This document shows positions 27,893-36,194 of a DNA stretch of 64,000 bases, in pieces. Origin of the DNA: Agrococcus sp. ProA11. GTDB taxonomy: Bacteria; Actinomycetota; Actinomycetes; Actinomycetales; Microbacteriaceae. Every line of letters starts with the position of its first letter. Position 1 is the first letter of the stretch. The translations under genes were made by a program, and so were the position numbers. The stretch is from contig NZ_CP156989.1 of the NCBI RefSeq assembly GCF_039880525.1, positions 1,116,001 to 1,180,000 of the forward strand, in the 5' to 3' direction. The notes beneath the pieces were generated by a model. It searched no databases, had not been told where the DNA came from, and was given only the letters and a program-made list of their open reading frames with translations.

Positions 27893-28892
27893 CGACACGC
27901 AGTCGATAGAGATCGACGGCATCGAGATGGTGCGGCTGCTCGGGCCGCAGGACCGGCTGCTGACGCGCTTGGAGCGCGAGCACCCCGACGTGCAGGTGGC
28001 GGTGCGAGGCAATCTCGTCACGCTCACCGGCCCCGAGCAGGAGGTCGAGGTCGCCACACGACTCGTGCAGGAGCTCGTCGACCTCGTGCGCCAGGGCACC
28101 GACCTCACCGACAGGGAGGTGGGCGAGGGAACGCGCATCCTGCGCCAGGACTCCACGCGCAGCCTCGCCGACGCGATCGGCGAGGTCATCCTCACGTCCA
28201 AGGGCAAGTCGATCCGAGCCAAGACCGAAGGCCAGCGCGACTACGTCGAAGCGATCGACCAGCACACGATCGTGTTCGGCATCGGGCCAGCCGGCACCGG
28301 CAAGACCTACCTGGCGATGGCCAAGGCCGTGCAGGCCCTGCACCGCAAGGAGGTCAGCCGCATCATCCTGACGCGCCCGGCCGTGGAGGCAGGCGAGCGG
28401 CTGGGATTCCTGCCCGGCACGCTCACCGACAAGATCGACCCCTACCTGCGGCCGCTGTTCGACGCGCTCAACGAGATGATGGATCCCGAGCTGCTGCCGA
28501 AGCTGCTCGCCACGGGTGTCGTCGAGGTCGCGCCGCTGGCCTACATGCGCGGTCGCACGCTGAACGACTCGTTCATCGTGCTCGATGAGGCGCAGAACAC
28601 CAGCCCCGAGCAGATGAAGATGTTCCTCACGCGCCTCGGCTTCGGCTCGAAGATGGTCGTCACCGGCGATGCGACGCAGGTCGACCTGCCGGCGGGAACC
28701 TCCGGCCTGCAGGTCGCGAAGCAGGTGCTGCACCGCCTCGACGACATCCACTTCGCCACGCTGACCAGTGCCGACGTGGTGCGGCACACGCTCGTGGGCG
28801 AGATCGTGGATGCCTACACCGAGCACGACCAGCGGCAGATGGCGCGCACCGCGCGCGCATCCCAGCACCACGCACGCGGAAGGCGCAGCTGA
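27885..28892 (+). CDS. phoH: PhoH family ATPase
   Basis: A 335-residue protein. The Walker A motif GPAGTGKT lies near residue 135 and the Walker B FIVLDEAQN near 232, with ILTRPAVEAGERLGFLPGTL between. The first 110 residues have a KH-like fold usual in the PhoH/YbeZ group. It partners YbeY in rRNA processing in E. coli. I placed the start at a TTG eight bases inside the HIT gene because GGAGAGGGA precedes it at good spacing; the next choice is an ATG 42 bases downstream. Confidence 0.93.
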   Translation: MPDDTQSIEIDGIEMVRLLGPQDRLLTRLEREHPDVQVAVRGNLVTLTGPEQEVEVATRLVQELVDLVRQGTDLTDREVGEGTRILRQDSTRSLADAIGEVILTSKGKSIRAKTEGQRDYVEAIDQHTIVFGIGPAGTGKTYLAMAKAVQALHRKEVSRIILTRPAVEAGERLGFLPGTLTDKIDPYLRPLFDALNEMMDPELLPKLLATGVVEVAPLAYMRGRTLNDSFIVLDEAQNTSPEQMKMFLTRLGFGSKMVVTGDATQVDLPAGTSGLQVAKQVLHRLDDIHFATLTSADVVRHTLVGEIVDAYTEHDQRQMARTARASQHHARGRRS

Positions 28893-29368
28893 TGTCGATC
28901 GATCTGCTGAACGAGTCCGGCATGGCGGTGGACGAAACGCAGCTGCTGCGGCTGGTCGCATTCGACCTGCAGGAGCTCTTCGTCCACCCGCACGCCGAGG
29001 TGTCGATCGCGCTCGTCGACGTGGGCAGCATGGAGCAGCTGCACGTGCAGTGGATGGACGAGGCCGGCCCGACCGATGTGCTGTCGTTCCCGATGGACGA
29101 GCTGCGGCCCGGAACGCCCGGCCGCGTCACCCCAGCCGGGCTGCTGGGCGACATCGTGCTGTGCCCGGAGGTCGCGCGCGAGCAGGCGAAGGAGGCCGGC
29201 CACGATCTCATGGCAGAGCTGCGCCTGCTCACCACCCACGGCTTGCTGCACCTGCTCGGCTTCGATCACGCCGAGCCGAGCGAGCGCGACGAGATGTTCG
29301 CGCTCCAGGACAAGCTGCTCGCAGCGTTCGATGCGCAGGACAGCGGCGCTCCCGGCCGCATCCGCTGA
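28892..29368 (+). CDS. ybeY: Endoribonuclease YbeY (rRNA maturation factor)
   Basis: A 158-residue zinc protein. The metal motif HGLLHLLGFDH (residues about 116-126) gives the three His ligands, and TDVLSFPMDE is the other conserved block. It matures the 16S rRNA 3' end and takes part in 70S quality control. It overlaps phoH and the corC-like gene by one base each. Confidence 0.96.
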   Translation: MSIDLLNESGMAVDETQLLRLVAFDLQELFVHPHAEVSIALVDVGSMEQLHVQWMDEAGPTDVLSFPMDELRPGTPGRVTPAGLLGDIVLCPEVAREQAKEAGHDLMAELRLLTTHGLLHLLGFDHAEPSERDEMFALQDKLLAAFDAQDSGAPGRIR

Positions 29369-30651
29369 TGTTCGCGACCGTACTCTTCCTCGTCGCGACC
29401 CTGCTGGTCGCCTTCGGCGCCCTGCTGGCGGCATGCGATGCGGCGCTCGGCGTGGTCTCTCGCGCCGAGCTCCACGACGCCGCGAAGCACTCCAGGCGCA
29501 GCGGCGCGATGCGCGCCATCGCCGACGACCTGCGCGGCCACGTCATGACGCTGCAGTTCGGCCGCATCATGTTCGAGACGGTCGCTGCGGTGCTCATCAC
29601 GCTCGCCGTCGACTCGCTCGTGGTGGAGTGGTGGATCACGCTGCTCATCGCCGGCGGCGCCATGATCGTGATCTCCTTCGTGCTGGTGGGCTCCAGCCCG
29701 CGTGCGGTCGGCCGGGCCCACGCGCTCGGGCTGCTGCGCGCATCCGCCGGGTTCATCCGCTTCTGGCGCGTGCTGACGGGCCCGATCGCCTCGCTCGTGG
29801 TGACGGTGGGCGACAAGGTGACGCCGGGGCGGCAGCGCGAGACCGCGTTCGGCACCGAGGCGCAGCTGCTCTCGATGGTCGACGCCGCCGCCGAGAGCGC
29901 GGTGCTCGAGGACGACGATCGCGAGCTGATCCACTCGATCTTCGAGTTCAACGAGACGCTCGTGCGCGAGGTGATGGTGCCGCGGCCCGACATGATCGTG
30001 GTCGAGAGCGACACGACCGCGAAGGATGCGCTGCGCATGTTCCTCGACAACGGGCTCTCGCGCATGCCCGTGGTGGGGGAGTCGACCGACGAGATCGACG
30101 GCATCCTCTATCTGCGCGATGTGGTGCGCAGCAACACCTGGCGACCCGACGCCGACGAGACCGCGGCCGATCTCGCGCGGCCGGCGATCCTCGTGCCGGA
30201 GTCGAAGAAGGCCGACGACACCCTCGCTCTCATGCAGGCGGAGCGGATGCACGTGGCGATGGTCGTCGACGAGTACGGCGGCATCGCCGGCCTCGTGACG
30301 CTGGAGGATCTGGTGGAGGAGCTCGTGGGCGAGATCCACGACGAGCACGACCGCGGCAGGGCCGAAGCGGTCGATGCCGGTGATGGCACCTGGCACGTCT
30401 CCGCACGCCTGCAGATCGATGAGCTCGGCGACCTGTTCGGGCTCAACCTGGACGACGAGGACGTCGACACGGTCGGCGGGCTCGTGCAGAAGGAGCTCGG
30501 CCGCATTGCGGAGGTCGGCGACGTCGTCGAGACCGATGGCCTGCACATCGAGGTGCGATCGATCGACGGTCGCGGGCGCAACGCAGGGGAGATGGGCGTG
30601 TGGCGCACCTCCGAACCTGACGAGCAGACAGCACCCGAGGGGGCGGCATGA
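29368..30651 (+). CDS. CorC/HlyC family CBS-domain transporter protein
   Basis: A 427-residue protein. An N-terminal DUF21 membrane domain with three or four helices spans about residues 1-130. A CBS pair follows at about 185-310, including MVPRPDMIVVESD, LSRMPVVGES and MVVDEYGGIAGLVTLEDLVE. The CorC_HlyC domain runs from about 330 to 415. Relatives export Mg2+ or Co2+ or modulate such transport. Position between ybeY and era is widely conserved. It overlaps era by four bases (ATGA). Confidence 0.93.
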   Translation: MFATVLFLVATLLVAFGALLAACDAALGVVSRAELHDAAKHSRRSGAMRAIADDLRGHVMTLQFGRIMFETVAAVLITLAVDSLVVEWWITLLIAGGAMIVISFVLVGSSPRAVGRAHALGLLRASAGFIRFWRVLTGPIASLVVTVGDKVTPGRQRETAFGTEAQLLSMVDAAAESAVLEDDDRELIHSIFEFNETLVREVMVPRPDMIVVESDTTAKDALRMFLDNGLSRMPVVGESTDEIDGILYLRDVVRSNTWRPDADETAADLARPAILVPESKKADDTLALMQAERMHVAMVVDEYGGIAGLVTLEDLVEELVGEIHDEHDRGRAEAVDAGDGTWHVSARLQIDELGDLFGLNLDDEDVDTVGGLVQKELGRIAEVGDVVETDGLHIEVRSIDGRGRNAGEMGVWRTSEPDEQTAPEGAA

Positions 30652-31637
30652 CCGACGAGAACCAGCCCGGCGAGTCCGAGGCAGAGGCAGAGCGCGCGCC
30701 GGCCGGGCGGCCAGAGCCCGAGGACACCGGCCGCGCGGCTCAGATCGCTGCCGCGCACCGCAGCGGCTTCGTCACCTTCGTCGGCCGCCCGAACGCGGGC
30801 AAGTCGACGCTCATGAACGCGCTCGTGGGCGAGAAGATCGCCATCACCTCGTCGAAGCCGCAGACCACGCGGCACGCGATCCGCGGGGTCGTGCATCGCG
30901 AGGGCGCGCAGCTCGTGATCGTCGACACGCCCGGCATGCACAAGCCGCGCACGCTGCTGGGCCAGCGGCTCAACTCGGTCGTCAAGACGACGCTCGGCGA
31001 CGTCGACGTCATCTGCCTGTGCATCCCCGCGAACGAGGCGCTCGGCACCGGTGACCGCTACATCGATCAGCAGCTCGAGGGCTTCCCGCGCGCGAAGAAG
31101 ATCGCGGTGGTGACCAAGACCGACGTCGCCTCGCGGGAGTCGGTGGCGAAGCAGCTGCTCGCGGTCTCCGAACTGCGGGAGTGGGATGCGATCGTGCCGC
31201 TCTCATCGGTCACGGGCATCCAGCTCGATGTGCTGGTCGATCAGCTCGTGGCGCTGCTGCCGTACGGCCCGCCGCTCTACGAGGCCGAGACCACGACCGA
31301 GGAATCGCTGAGCGTGCGGATCGCCGAGCTCGTGCGCGAGGCCGCGCTCGAGGGCGTCCGCGACGAGCTGCCGCACTCGATCATGGTGACGATCGACGAC
31401 ATCGTGGCGCGCGAGGATCGCGAGCTGACCGACGTCTACGCGAACCTCTGGGTGGAGCGCGACAGCCAGAAGGGCATCATCATCGGCAAGGGCGGCTCGC
31501 GGCTGCGCCAGGTGGGCGCGGATGCTCGCGCCGAGATCGAGCGCGTGCTCGGCACGCAGGTGCACCTCGACCTGCGGGTGAAGGTCGCCAAGGAGTGGCA
31601 GGGCGACCCGAAGCAGCTCGGCCGCTTCGGCTTCTAG
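30648..31637 (+). CDS. era: GTPase Era
   Basis: A 329-residue GTPase with an extra 38-residue acidic N-terminal tail. G1 is GRPNAGKST (residues 46-54), G2 lies in SSKPQTTRH, G3 is DTPGMHKP, and G4 is TKTD. The C-terminal KH domain has IIIGKGGSRLRQVGADA and ends GDPKQLGRFGF. It binds the 16S rRNA 3' end during 30S assembly. It is last in the hrcA-to-era run; a repeat array begins immediately after the stop. Confidence 0.96.
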   Translation: MTDENQPGESEAEAERAPAGRPEPEDTGRAAQIAAAHRSGFVTFVGRPNAGKSTLMNALVGEKIAITSSKPQTTRHAIRGVVHREGAQLVIVDTPGMHKPRTLLGQRLNSVVKTTLGDVDVICLCIPANEALGTGDRYIDQQLEGFPRAKKIAVVTKTDVASRESVAKQLLAVSELREWDAIVPLSSVTGIQLDVLVDQLVALLPYGPPLYEAETTTEESLSVRIAELVREAALEGVRDELPHSIMVTIDDIVAREDRELTDVYANLWVERDSQKGIIIGKGGSRLRQVGADARAEIERVLGTQVHLDLRVKVAKEWQGDPKQLGRFGF

Positions 31638-31813
31638 CCCGCCCCGACCGGCACGCTCGCCCCGACCGGTGCCGCTGCGCCCGGCCGGTGCCACCGCGCC
31701 CGACCGGTGCCCGCGCATCCGACCGGTGCCGGCGCATCCGGCCGACCGGTGCCGGCGGATCCGGCCGACCGGTGCCGGCGCATCCGGCCGACCGGTGCCG
31801 CTGCGCCCGATTG
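31638..31813 (+). repeat. Degenerate 19- to 23-bp repeat array after era
   Basis: About nine diverged units with the core CGACCGGTGCC. Several are 19 bases long, and three are 23 bases with GCATCC or GGATCC inserts followed by GGC. The array starts directly at the era stop codon. It appears to be an older version of the clean array further right. No gene is supported in it. Confidence 0.75.
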
Positions 31814-31858
31814 GTGCCGGCGCGCCAGCCCCACTCAGGCGGAAGCGAACCAGTCGGT
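31814..31858 (+). repeat. 45-bp direct repeat, left copy
   Basis: It starts GTGCCGGCGCGCCAGCCCC and ends ACCAGTCGGT. It matches the right copy at 43 of 45 positions. The two copies bracket the clean 19-bp array and lie 243 bases apart. Confidence 0.8.
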
Positions 31859-31879
31859 AGACGGCGCCGCCGGCCTGCC

Positions 31880-32050
31880 CGACCGGTGCCGCTGCGCCCG
31901 ACCGGTGCCGCTGCGCCCGACCGGTGCCGCTGCGCCCGACCGGTGCCGCTGCGCCCGACCGGTGCCGCTGCGCCCGACCGGTGCCGCTGCGCCCGACCGG
32001 TGCCGCTGCGCCCGACCGGTGCCGCTGCGCCCGACCGGTGCCGGCCTGCC
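31880..32050 (+). repeat. Clean 19-bp tandem repeat array
   Basis: Eight identical consecutive copies of CGACCGGTGCCGCTGCGCC (31880-32031), then a variant unit at 32032 and a further partial variant leading into the right 45-bp repeat. Each unit contains the palindrome ACCGGT. Perfect identity suggests recent expansion. All frames are open because the unit lacks stop codons, but no start, ribosome site or composition supports translation. Confidence 0.85.
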
Positions 32051-32056
32051 CGACCA

Positions 32057-32101
32057 GTGCCGGCGCGCCAGCCCCGCTCAGGCGGAAGCGCACCAGTCGG
32101 T
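32057..32101 (+). repeat. 45-bp direct repeat, right copy
   Basis: It differs from the left copy at two positions only. It follows a variant 19-bp unit (CGACCAGTGCCGGCGCGCC) that mirrors the unit before the left copy, so the duplicated block may be unit plus 45-mer. Confidence 0.8.
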
Positions 32102-32146
32102 CGGCTGCCCCGGCGACGCCGCCGCCGACGCCGCCGACGCGGTCCC

Positions 32147-32222
32147 GAGCAGAGGACGATCCAGCGAAACGTCACGAGTAGAGGACGCATCGTCCTCTAC
32201 TGAGCGATCGTCCTCGATCTGC
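32147..32222. promoter_or_regulatory. Nested inverted repeats upstream of the histidine kinase gene
   Basis: The inner pair is AGTAGAGGACG-CAT-CGTCCTCTACT (32177-32201), a perfect 11-bp stem. The outer pair is GAGGACGAT (32152-32160) with ATCGTCCTC (32207-32215). GAGGACG therefore occurs four times, twice on each strand, ending about 80 bases before the kinase start. It could be an operator cluster for the adjacent response regulator, or a terminator for the era transcript. Sequence cannot decide. Confidence 0.45.
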
Positions 32223-32288
32223 GACACCCGGCCTCCGCCCAGCGGATGATTCCCACCCGCTCCGTCGCTCGCGCCCCCCGCCGCGACG

Positions 32289-32300
32289 TAGCCTGATTCC
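32289..32300 (+). promoter_or_regulatory. -10 hexamer for leaderless histidine kinase gene
   Basis: TAGCCT followed by six bases and ATG, with no Shine-Dalgarno between. It matches the leaderless pattern of the window. Confidence 0.45.
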
Positions 32301-33515
32301 ATGCCCACGACCGCGCTCACGGAGACCGAGCCAGCCTCGCCGACCCCCGCGGTGCCTCCTCGGATACACCGCTCGGCGCTGAAGGCCGACGCGGTGCTCG
32401 CCGCGGTGACGCTCGCGGTGCTGGCGATCCCGTCGCTGCTGCTCATGGTCGTGATGGTCGACGGTGGCCAGTGGGGGCTGTCGCTGATCGTCGCGGCTGC
32501 GATGGCGGGAGCGATCCTCGTCCGCCGCACGCGGCCGGTGCTCGCGCTCGCCGGCCTCACGCTGCTCGCGGCGGGGCATGTCGCGCTGCAGCTGTGGCTG
32601 TTCCCGGTGTGGTTCGGCGTGCTCGTCGTGCTCTACTCGGTGGGTCGCTTCAGCCGCTGGCCGGGGCGATTGCTCGGCGTCGGCCTCTCGTTCATCGCGT
32701 CGCTGCTCGCGGCGTACTGGTTCGCGGTCGAGACCTCCTTCAACGGGGTCGAGACCGGCGTGGGGCTGTTCAGCGCGATGTCGCTGCTGTGGATCCCGCC
32801 CATGCTGCTGTTCAGTCTCGCGATCCTCACCGGTTGGGGCGTTGCCGCCGTGGATCGCAGCACCGCCGCGAGCGCGGTCGCGCAGGTCTCGCTGCGGCGT
32901 GCCGATCAGGAGGAGGAGCGCGCTGCCCTCGCTCGCGACATGCACGACGTGGTCGCCCACTCGCTCGCGGTCGTGATCGCGCAGGCGAACGGCGCGCGCT
33001 ACACGCAGGATGCCGCGGCCAAGGACGCCTCGCTCGAGTCGATCGCCGGCACCGCGAAGGAGGCGCTCGGCGACGTGCGGCTGCTGCTCGGGCAGCTGCG
33101 GCACACCGAGGCGCCGGATCCGATCGCGTCGATGGCCGGTGTCGACGCGCTCATCGACCGGATGCGCGAGAGCGGTCTCGACGTGCGCCTCGATCGACTG
33201 CATCCCGGCGTCGCGCTGCCGCGCACCGCCGACATCGCCGCATACCGGATCCTGCAGGAGGCGCTGACGAACGCGCTCCGCCACGGCGACCGAAGTCAGC
33301 CGGTGCTCGTGCGGCTGCATGGCGTACCGCTGCCCGGCGGCCCCGATGGCATCGTGGTCGACGTGCACAACCGCCTCCTGTCCGAGCCCGGCATGGCCGG
33401 CCACGGCGTGCGCGGCATGCACGAGCGCGCCCGACTCGCCGGCGGCGAGGCCTGGACCGGCATCGACCAAGGATGGTTCCGCGTGCGCGCGGCCTTCCCG
33501 GGGGGCCTGCGATGA
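32301..33515 (+). CDS. NarL-type sensor histidine kinase (HisKA_3)
   Basis: A 404-residue membrane sensor. Five or six hydrophobic segments occupy about residues 28-190 with short loops, so it probably senses a membrane or envelope signal. The dimerisation/phosphoacceptor motif ALARDMHDVVAHSLAVVIAQ places the phosphorylated His at about 215. The ATPase domain is short, with YRILQEALTNALRHG as N box and GHGVRGMHERARLAGG as G box. It overlaps its response regulator by four bases (ATGA). The signal is unknown. Confidence 0.93.
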   Translation: MPTTALTETEPASPTPAVPPRIHRSALKADAVLAAVTLAVLAIPSLLLMVVMVDGGQWGLSLIVAAAMAGAILVRRTRPVLALAGLTLLAAGHVALQLWLFPVWFGVLVVLYSVGRFSRWPGRLLGVGLSFIASLLAAYWFAVETSFNGVETGVGLFSAMSLLWIPPMLLFSLAILTGWGVAAVDRSTAASAVAQVSLRRADQEEERAALARDMHDVVAHSLAVVIAQANGARYTQDAAAKDASLESIAGTAKEALGDVRLLLGQLRHTEAPDPIASMAGVDALIDRMRESGLDVRLDRLHPGVALPRTADIAAYRILQEALTNALRHGDRSQPVLVRLHGVPLPGGPDGIVVDVHNRLLSEPGMAGHGVRGMHERARLAGGEAWTGIDQGWFRVRAAFPGGLR

Positions 33516-34159
33516 TCCGGGTGCTCATCGTCGACGACCAGGCGCTGTTCCGCGGCGGCATCCGGATGCTCGTCGAGTCGCAGGCAGACATGGTCTGCGT
33601 CGGCGAGGCCGCCGACGGCGCGCAGGCGGTGCGGCTGGCCGAGGAGCAGCAGCCCGATGTGGTGCTCATGGACGTGCGGATGCCCGTGCTCGACGGCATC
33701 TCGGCCACCGCCCGCATCGTCGCGGCGCGCCCGCAGACCCGCGTCATGGTGCTCACGACCTTCGACCTCGACGAGGCGGCTGCGCGCGCCATCCGCGCTG
33801 GCGCATCCGGCTTCATCCTGAAGGACGCCGAGCCCGAGCTCGTGCTGGCCTCGATCCGCACGGTGCACGCCGGCAACGAGGTCGTCGCGGCCAGCGCGAC
33901 CAGGGCGCTGTTCAAGGCCTTCGGTGCCCAGCGCCGTCAGGCGCCGGGCACGTTCGCGGGACTCACGGAGCGGGAGCGGGAGATCTTCGGACTGGCCGCG
34001 AAGGGGCTCTCGAACACCGAGATCGCACGCAACGAGTTCGTCTCGGAGGCCACGGTCAAGACGCACATCTCGCGCATCCTCACCAAGCTCGGCCTGCGCG
34101 ACCGCGTGCAGCTCGTCGTCTTCGCCTACGAGCACGGCCTCGCAGGCGAGCGCGCCTGA
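33512..34159 (+). CDS. NarL/FixJ family response regulator
   Basis: A 215-residue regulator. The receiver domain has Asp8, Asp9, the phosphoacceptor Asp54 (VVLMDVRMP), Thr in VLTTFD and Lys in FILKDAEPE. The LuxR-type helix-turn-helix near residues 150-205 reads LTEREREIFGLAAKGLSNTE, then SEATVKTHISRILTKLGL. It is cotranscribed with the kinase. Possible targets are its own promoter, where the GAGGACG inverted repeats lie, and the downstream transporter. Confidence 0.95.
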   Translation: MIRVLIVDDQALFRGGIRMLVESQADMVCVGEAADGAQAVRLAEEQQPDVVLMDVRMPVLDGISATARIVAARPQTRVMVLTTFDLDEAAARAIRAGASGFILKDAEPELVLASIRTVHAGNEVVAASATRALFKAFGAQRRQAPGTFAGLTEREREIFGLAAKGLSNTEIARNEFVSEATVKTHISRILTKLGLRDRVQLVVFAYEHGLAGERA

Positions 34160-34298
34160 AGCGCCAGCCCTCGCCGCACCCGCCCCGGGCACCCGCGCGG
34201 CAGAGATGTCGCCAGCGGCGCACACGCAGCGCGGATGCGCGCAGAGAGCGACAATCCTGCGGAAGGCGGCGGTGGGGCGTGCAGGAGGAGCGGGCTCC

Positions 34299-34310
34299 TA
34301 GGCTGGCGAC
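34299..34310 (+). promoter_or_regulatory. -10 hexamer for leaderless hydrolase gene
   Basis: TAGGCT followed by six bases and the ATG. The preceding 140 bases after the response regulator hold no clear -35 element or operator. Confidence 0.5.
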
Positions 34311-35294
34311 ATGGCAGAAGTGTGGCGGCCGGACGTGCTCGGTGAGGGGTTCGAGCAGCTGACGCTGCCGCTCGGCACCGACGACGAGGGCCCGGTCGTC
34401 GCGACCCTCGTGCGGAGCCTGCCGCCGTGGCGGCTGCGGCCGCGCCCGCTGCATGATGTCGACGTGCTGTACGTGCACGGCTGGACCGACTACTTCTTCC
34501 AGATCTCGCTTGCCCGCTTCTGGACGGATCGGGGCGCGCGCTTCTTCGCGCTCGACCTGCGGAAGCACGGCAGGAGCCTGCGCGAGGGGCAGACCGAGGG
34601 CTTCATTACCGACCTCGAGACCTACGACGAGGACATCGCCGCCGCGCTGACCGAGATGCGACGCGATGCGCCGCGCCGGCGCCTCGTGCTGTTCGGTCAC
34701 TCGACGGGCGGCCTCACCCTCAGCCTGTGGACATGTCGGCATCCGGGCAAGGCGCAGGCGGTGATCCTGAACAGCCCGTGGCTCGAGTTCCAGTTCAGCG
34801 CCGCGGCCCGCGCGGCGCTCAGCCCCGTCGTGGAACTGCGTGCGAAGCGTCGGCCTCTCGACGCCGCCCCGCAGCTGGACTTCGGCTACTACGCCCGCGC
34901 ACTCGAGACGGTCGCCGACGCCGACGACCCCGTCACGGTGAATCTCGATTGGCGGCCGGAGCTGAGCTGGCCGGTGCGCGCCGCCTGGCTCGACGCCATC
35001 CTCAAGGGCCACAACCTGGTCGCTGCGGGCCTCGACATCGACGCACCCGTGTGCGTGCTGCTCTCGGCGCGCAGCGCCCCGCCGCTGCGGTGGTCGGCCG
35101 ACCTGACGAACGTCGACTCGGTGCTCGTCGTCGATGACATCGCGCGCGCGGCGCTGCGGCTCGGCTCCTCCGTCACGATCGAGCGCATCGACGGTGCGCT
35201 CCACGACGTCTTCCTCTCGCGGAAGGAGCCGCGCGAGGACGCCTACCGGAGGCTGGACCGGTGGGCGCGCGGATGCCTCGCACCTCGCCTCTGA
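34311..35294 (+). CDS. Alpha/beta hydrolase, lysophospholipase-like
   Basis: A 327-residue soluble alpha/beta hydrolase of the monoacylglycerol lipase type (Hydrolase_4). VLYVHGWTDYFFQ gives the oxyanion region, FFALDLRKHGRS the typical strand, and LFGHSTGG the nucleophile elbow with Ser131. The acid is likely the Asp in SVLVVDD or a nearby residue, and the His lies in GALHDVFLSRKEPR. The substrate is unknown. It is transcribed alone. Confidence 0.87.
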   Translation: MAEVWRPDVLGEGFEQLTLPLGTDDEGPVVATLVRSLPPWRLRPRPLHDVDVLYVHGWTDYFFQISLARFWTDRGARFFALDLRKHGRSLREGQTEGFITDLETYDEDIAAALTEMRRDAPRRRLVLFGHSTGGLTLSLWTCRHPGKAQAVILNSPWLEFQFSAAARAALSPVVELRAKRRPLDAAPQLDFGYYARALETVADADDPVTVNLDWRPELSWPVRAAWLDAILKGHNLVAAGLDIDAPVCVLLSARSAPPLRWSADLTNVDSVLVVDDIARAALRLGSSVTIERIDGALHDVFLSRKEPREDAYRRLDRWARGCLAPRL

Positions 35295-35347
35295 GCTCAC
35301 CGCGGTCGTGCGCTGATGCTTCTGACGAGCGCCGCCGACCCGGCGGA

Positions 35348-35363
35348 TCATCCGCTCGGATGA
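35348..35363. promoter_or_regulatory. Palindromic operator candidate before the ABC transporter genes
   Basis: TCATCCG-CT-CGGATGA is a perfect 7-bp inverted repeat with a two-base centre, 58 bases before the ATPase start. The size suits a TetR, GntR or MarR dimer. No such regulator gene is adjacent. A CCGCCG/CGGCGG stem just before it may terminate the hydrolase transcript. Confidence 0.4.
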
Positions 35364-35420
35364 CGCAAGGTCGGCCCGGGGTCTGACGACGCCGCGCCCC
35401 CGCGGTCGAAGACTGGAGGC

Positions 35421-36194
35421 ATGCACCAGCACGCACTCCGGCTCCACGCCGTCACGAAGCGCTTCGGCCTCGGTGACGCATCCGTCACCGCCCTCGATCA
35501 CCTCGACCTCGAGATCGCGCCCGGGACGCTCACCGCGGTCATGGGCCAGTCCGGCTCCGGCAAGTCGACCCTCCTGCACCTCGCCGCCGGCCTCGACGCG
35601 CCCACTTCGGGCGACGTCGTCATCGGCGGCACGTCCGTCGTCGGGCTCGACGACGACGCGCTCACGGCGCTGCGCCGCGAGCAGGTCGGCGTCGTCTTCC
35701 AGTCGTTCAACCTCGTCCCCAGCCTCACGGCGCTCGAGAACGTCGAGCTGCCGGCGCTGCTCGCGGGCAGGGCGCCCGAGCGACGGCGCATCCAGGACCT
35801 GCTCGACGACCTCGGCGTCGCCGGACTCGGCGCGCGACGACCGCACGAGCTCTCTGGCGGTCAGCAGCAGCGCTTCGCGATCGCGCGCGCGCTCGCGCAT
35901 CGACCCTCCATCGTGCTGGCCGACGAGCCGACGGGCGCGCTCGACAGCGCGACGTCGCTCGAGGTGCAGGAGATCCTCGTCGCGCAGGCCGCTGCCGGTC
36001 AGGCGATCGTCGTCGTCACGCACGACCCCGTGGTCGCCGCGCGCGCGGAGCGGGTCGTGCTGCTGCGCGACGGCCGCATCGACGACGACCTGGTGGCGAC
36101 CGACGCCGCGACCATCGCGCAGCGCATGCTGCGACGCCCGGATCCGGTGGACCCGGGACCCCGCGCACAGCGCACGAGCGGTGGTGTGCGATGA
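35421..36194 (+). CDS. ABC transporter ATP-binding protein, MacB/LolD type
   Basis: A 257-residue ATPase. Walker A GQSGSGKST lies near residues 41-49, the Q loop in VVFQSFNLVPSLTALENV, signature LSGGQQQR, Walker B IVLADEPTGALDS, and the H loop VVTHDP. The FQSFNLVP segment and ADEPTGALDS are typical of the MacB/LolD/FtsE group. AAGACT sits six bases before the ATG, so it may also be leaderless. It overlaps its permease gene by four bases (ATGA). Confidence 0.93.
   Translation: MHQHALRLHAVTKRFGLGDASVTALDHLDLEIAPGTLTAVMGQSGSGKSTLLHLAAGLDAPTSGDVVIGGTSVVGLDDDALTALRREQVGVVFQSFNLVPSLTALENVELPALLAGRAPERRRIQDLLDDLGVAGLGARRPHELSGGQQQRFAIARALAHRPSIVLADEPTGALDSATSLEVQEILVAQAAAGQAIVVVTHDPVVAARAERVVLLRDGRIDDDLVATDAATIAQRMLRRPDPVDPGPRAQRTSGGVR

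Noticed and set aside
31880-32050. A possible CRISPR array or repeat protein in the 19-bp array.
   Set aside because: The repeats are contiguous with no unique spacers, so it is not CRISPR. The repeated peptides in all frames are a by-product of a stop-free unit whose length is not a multiple of three.
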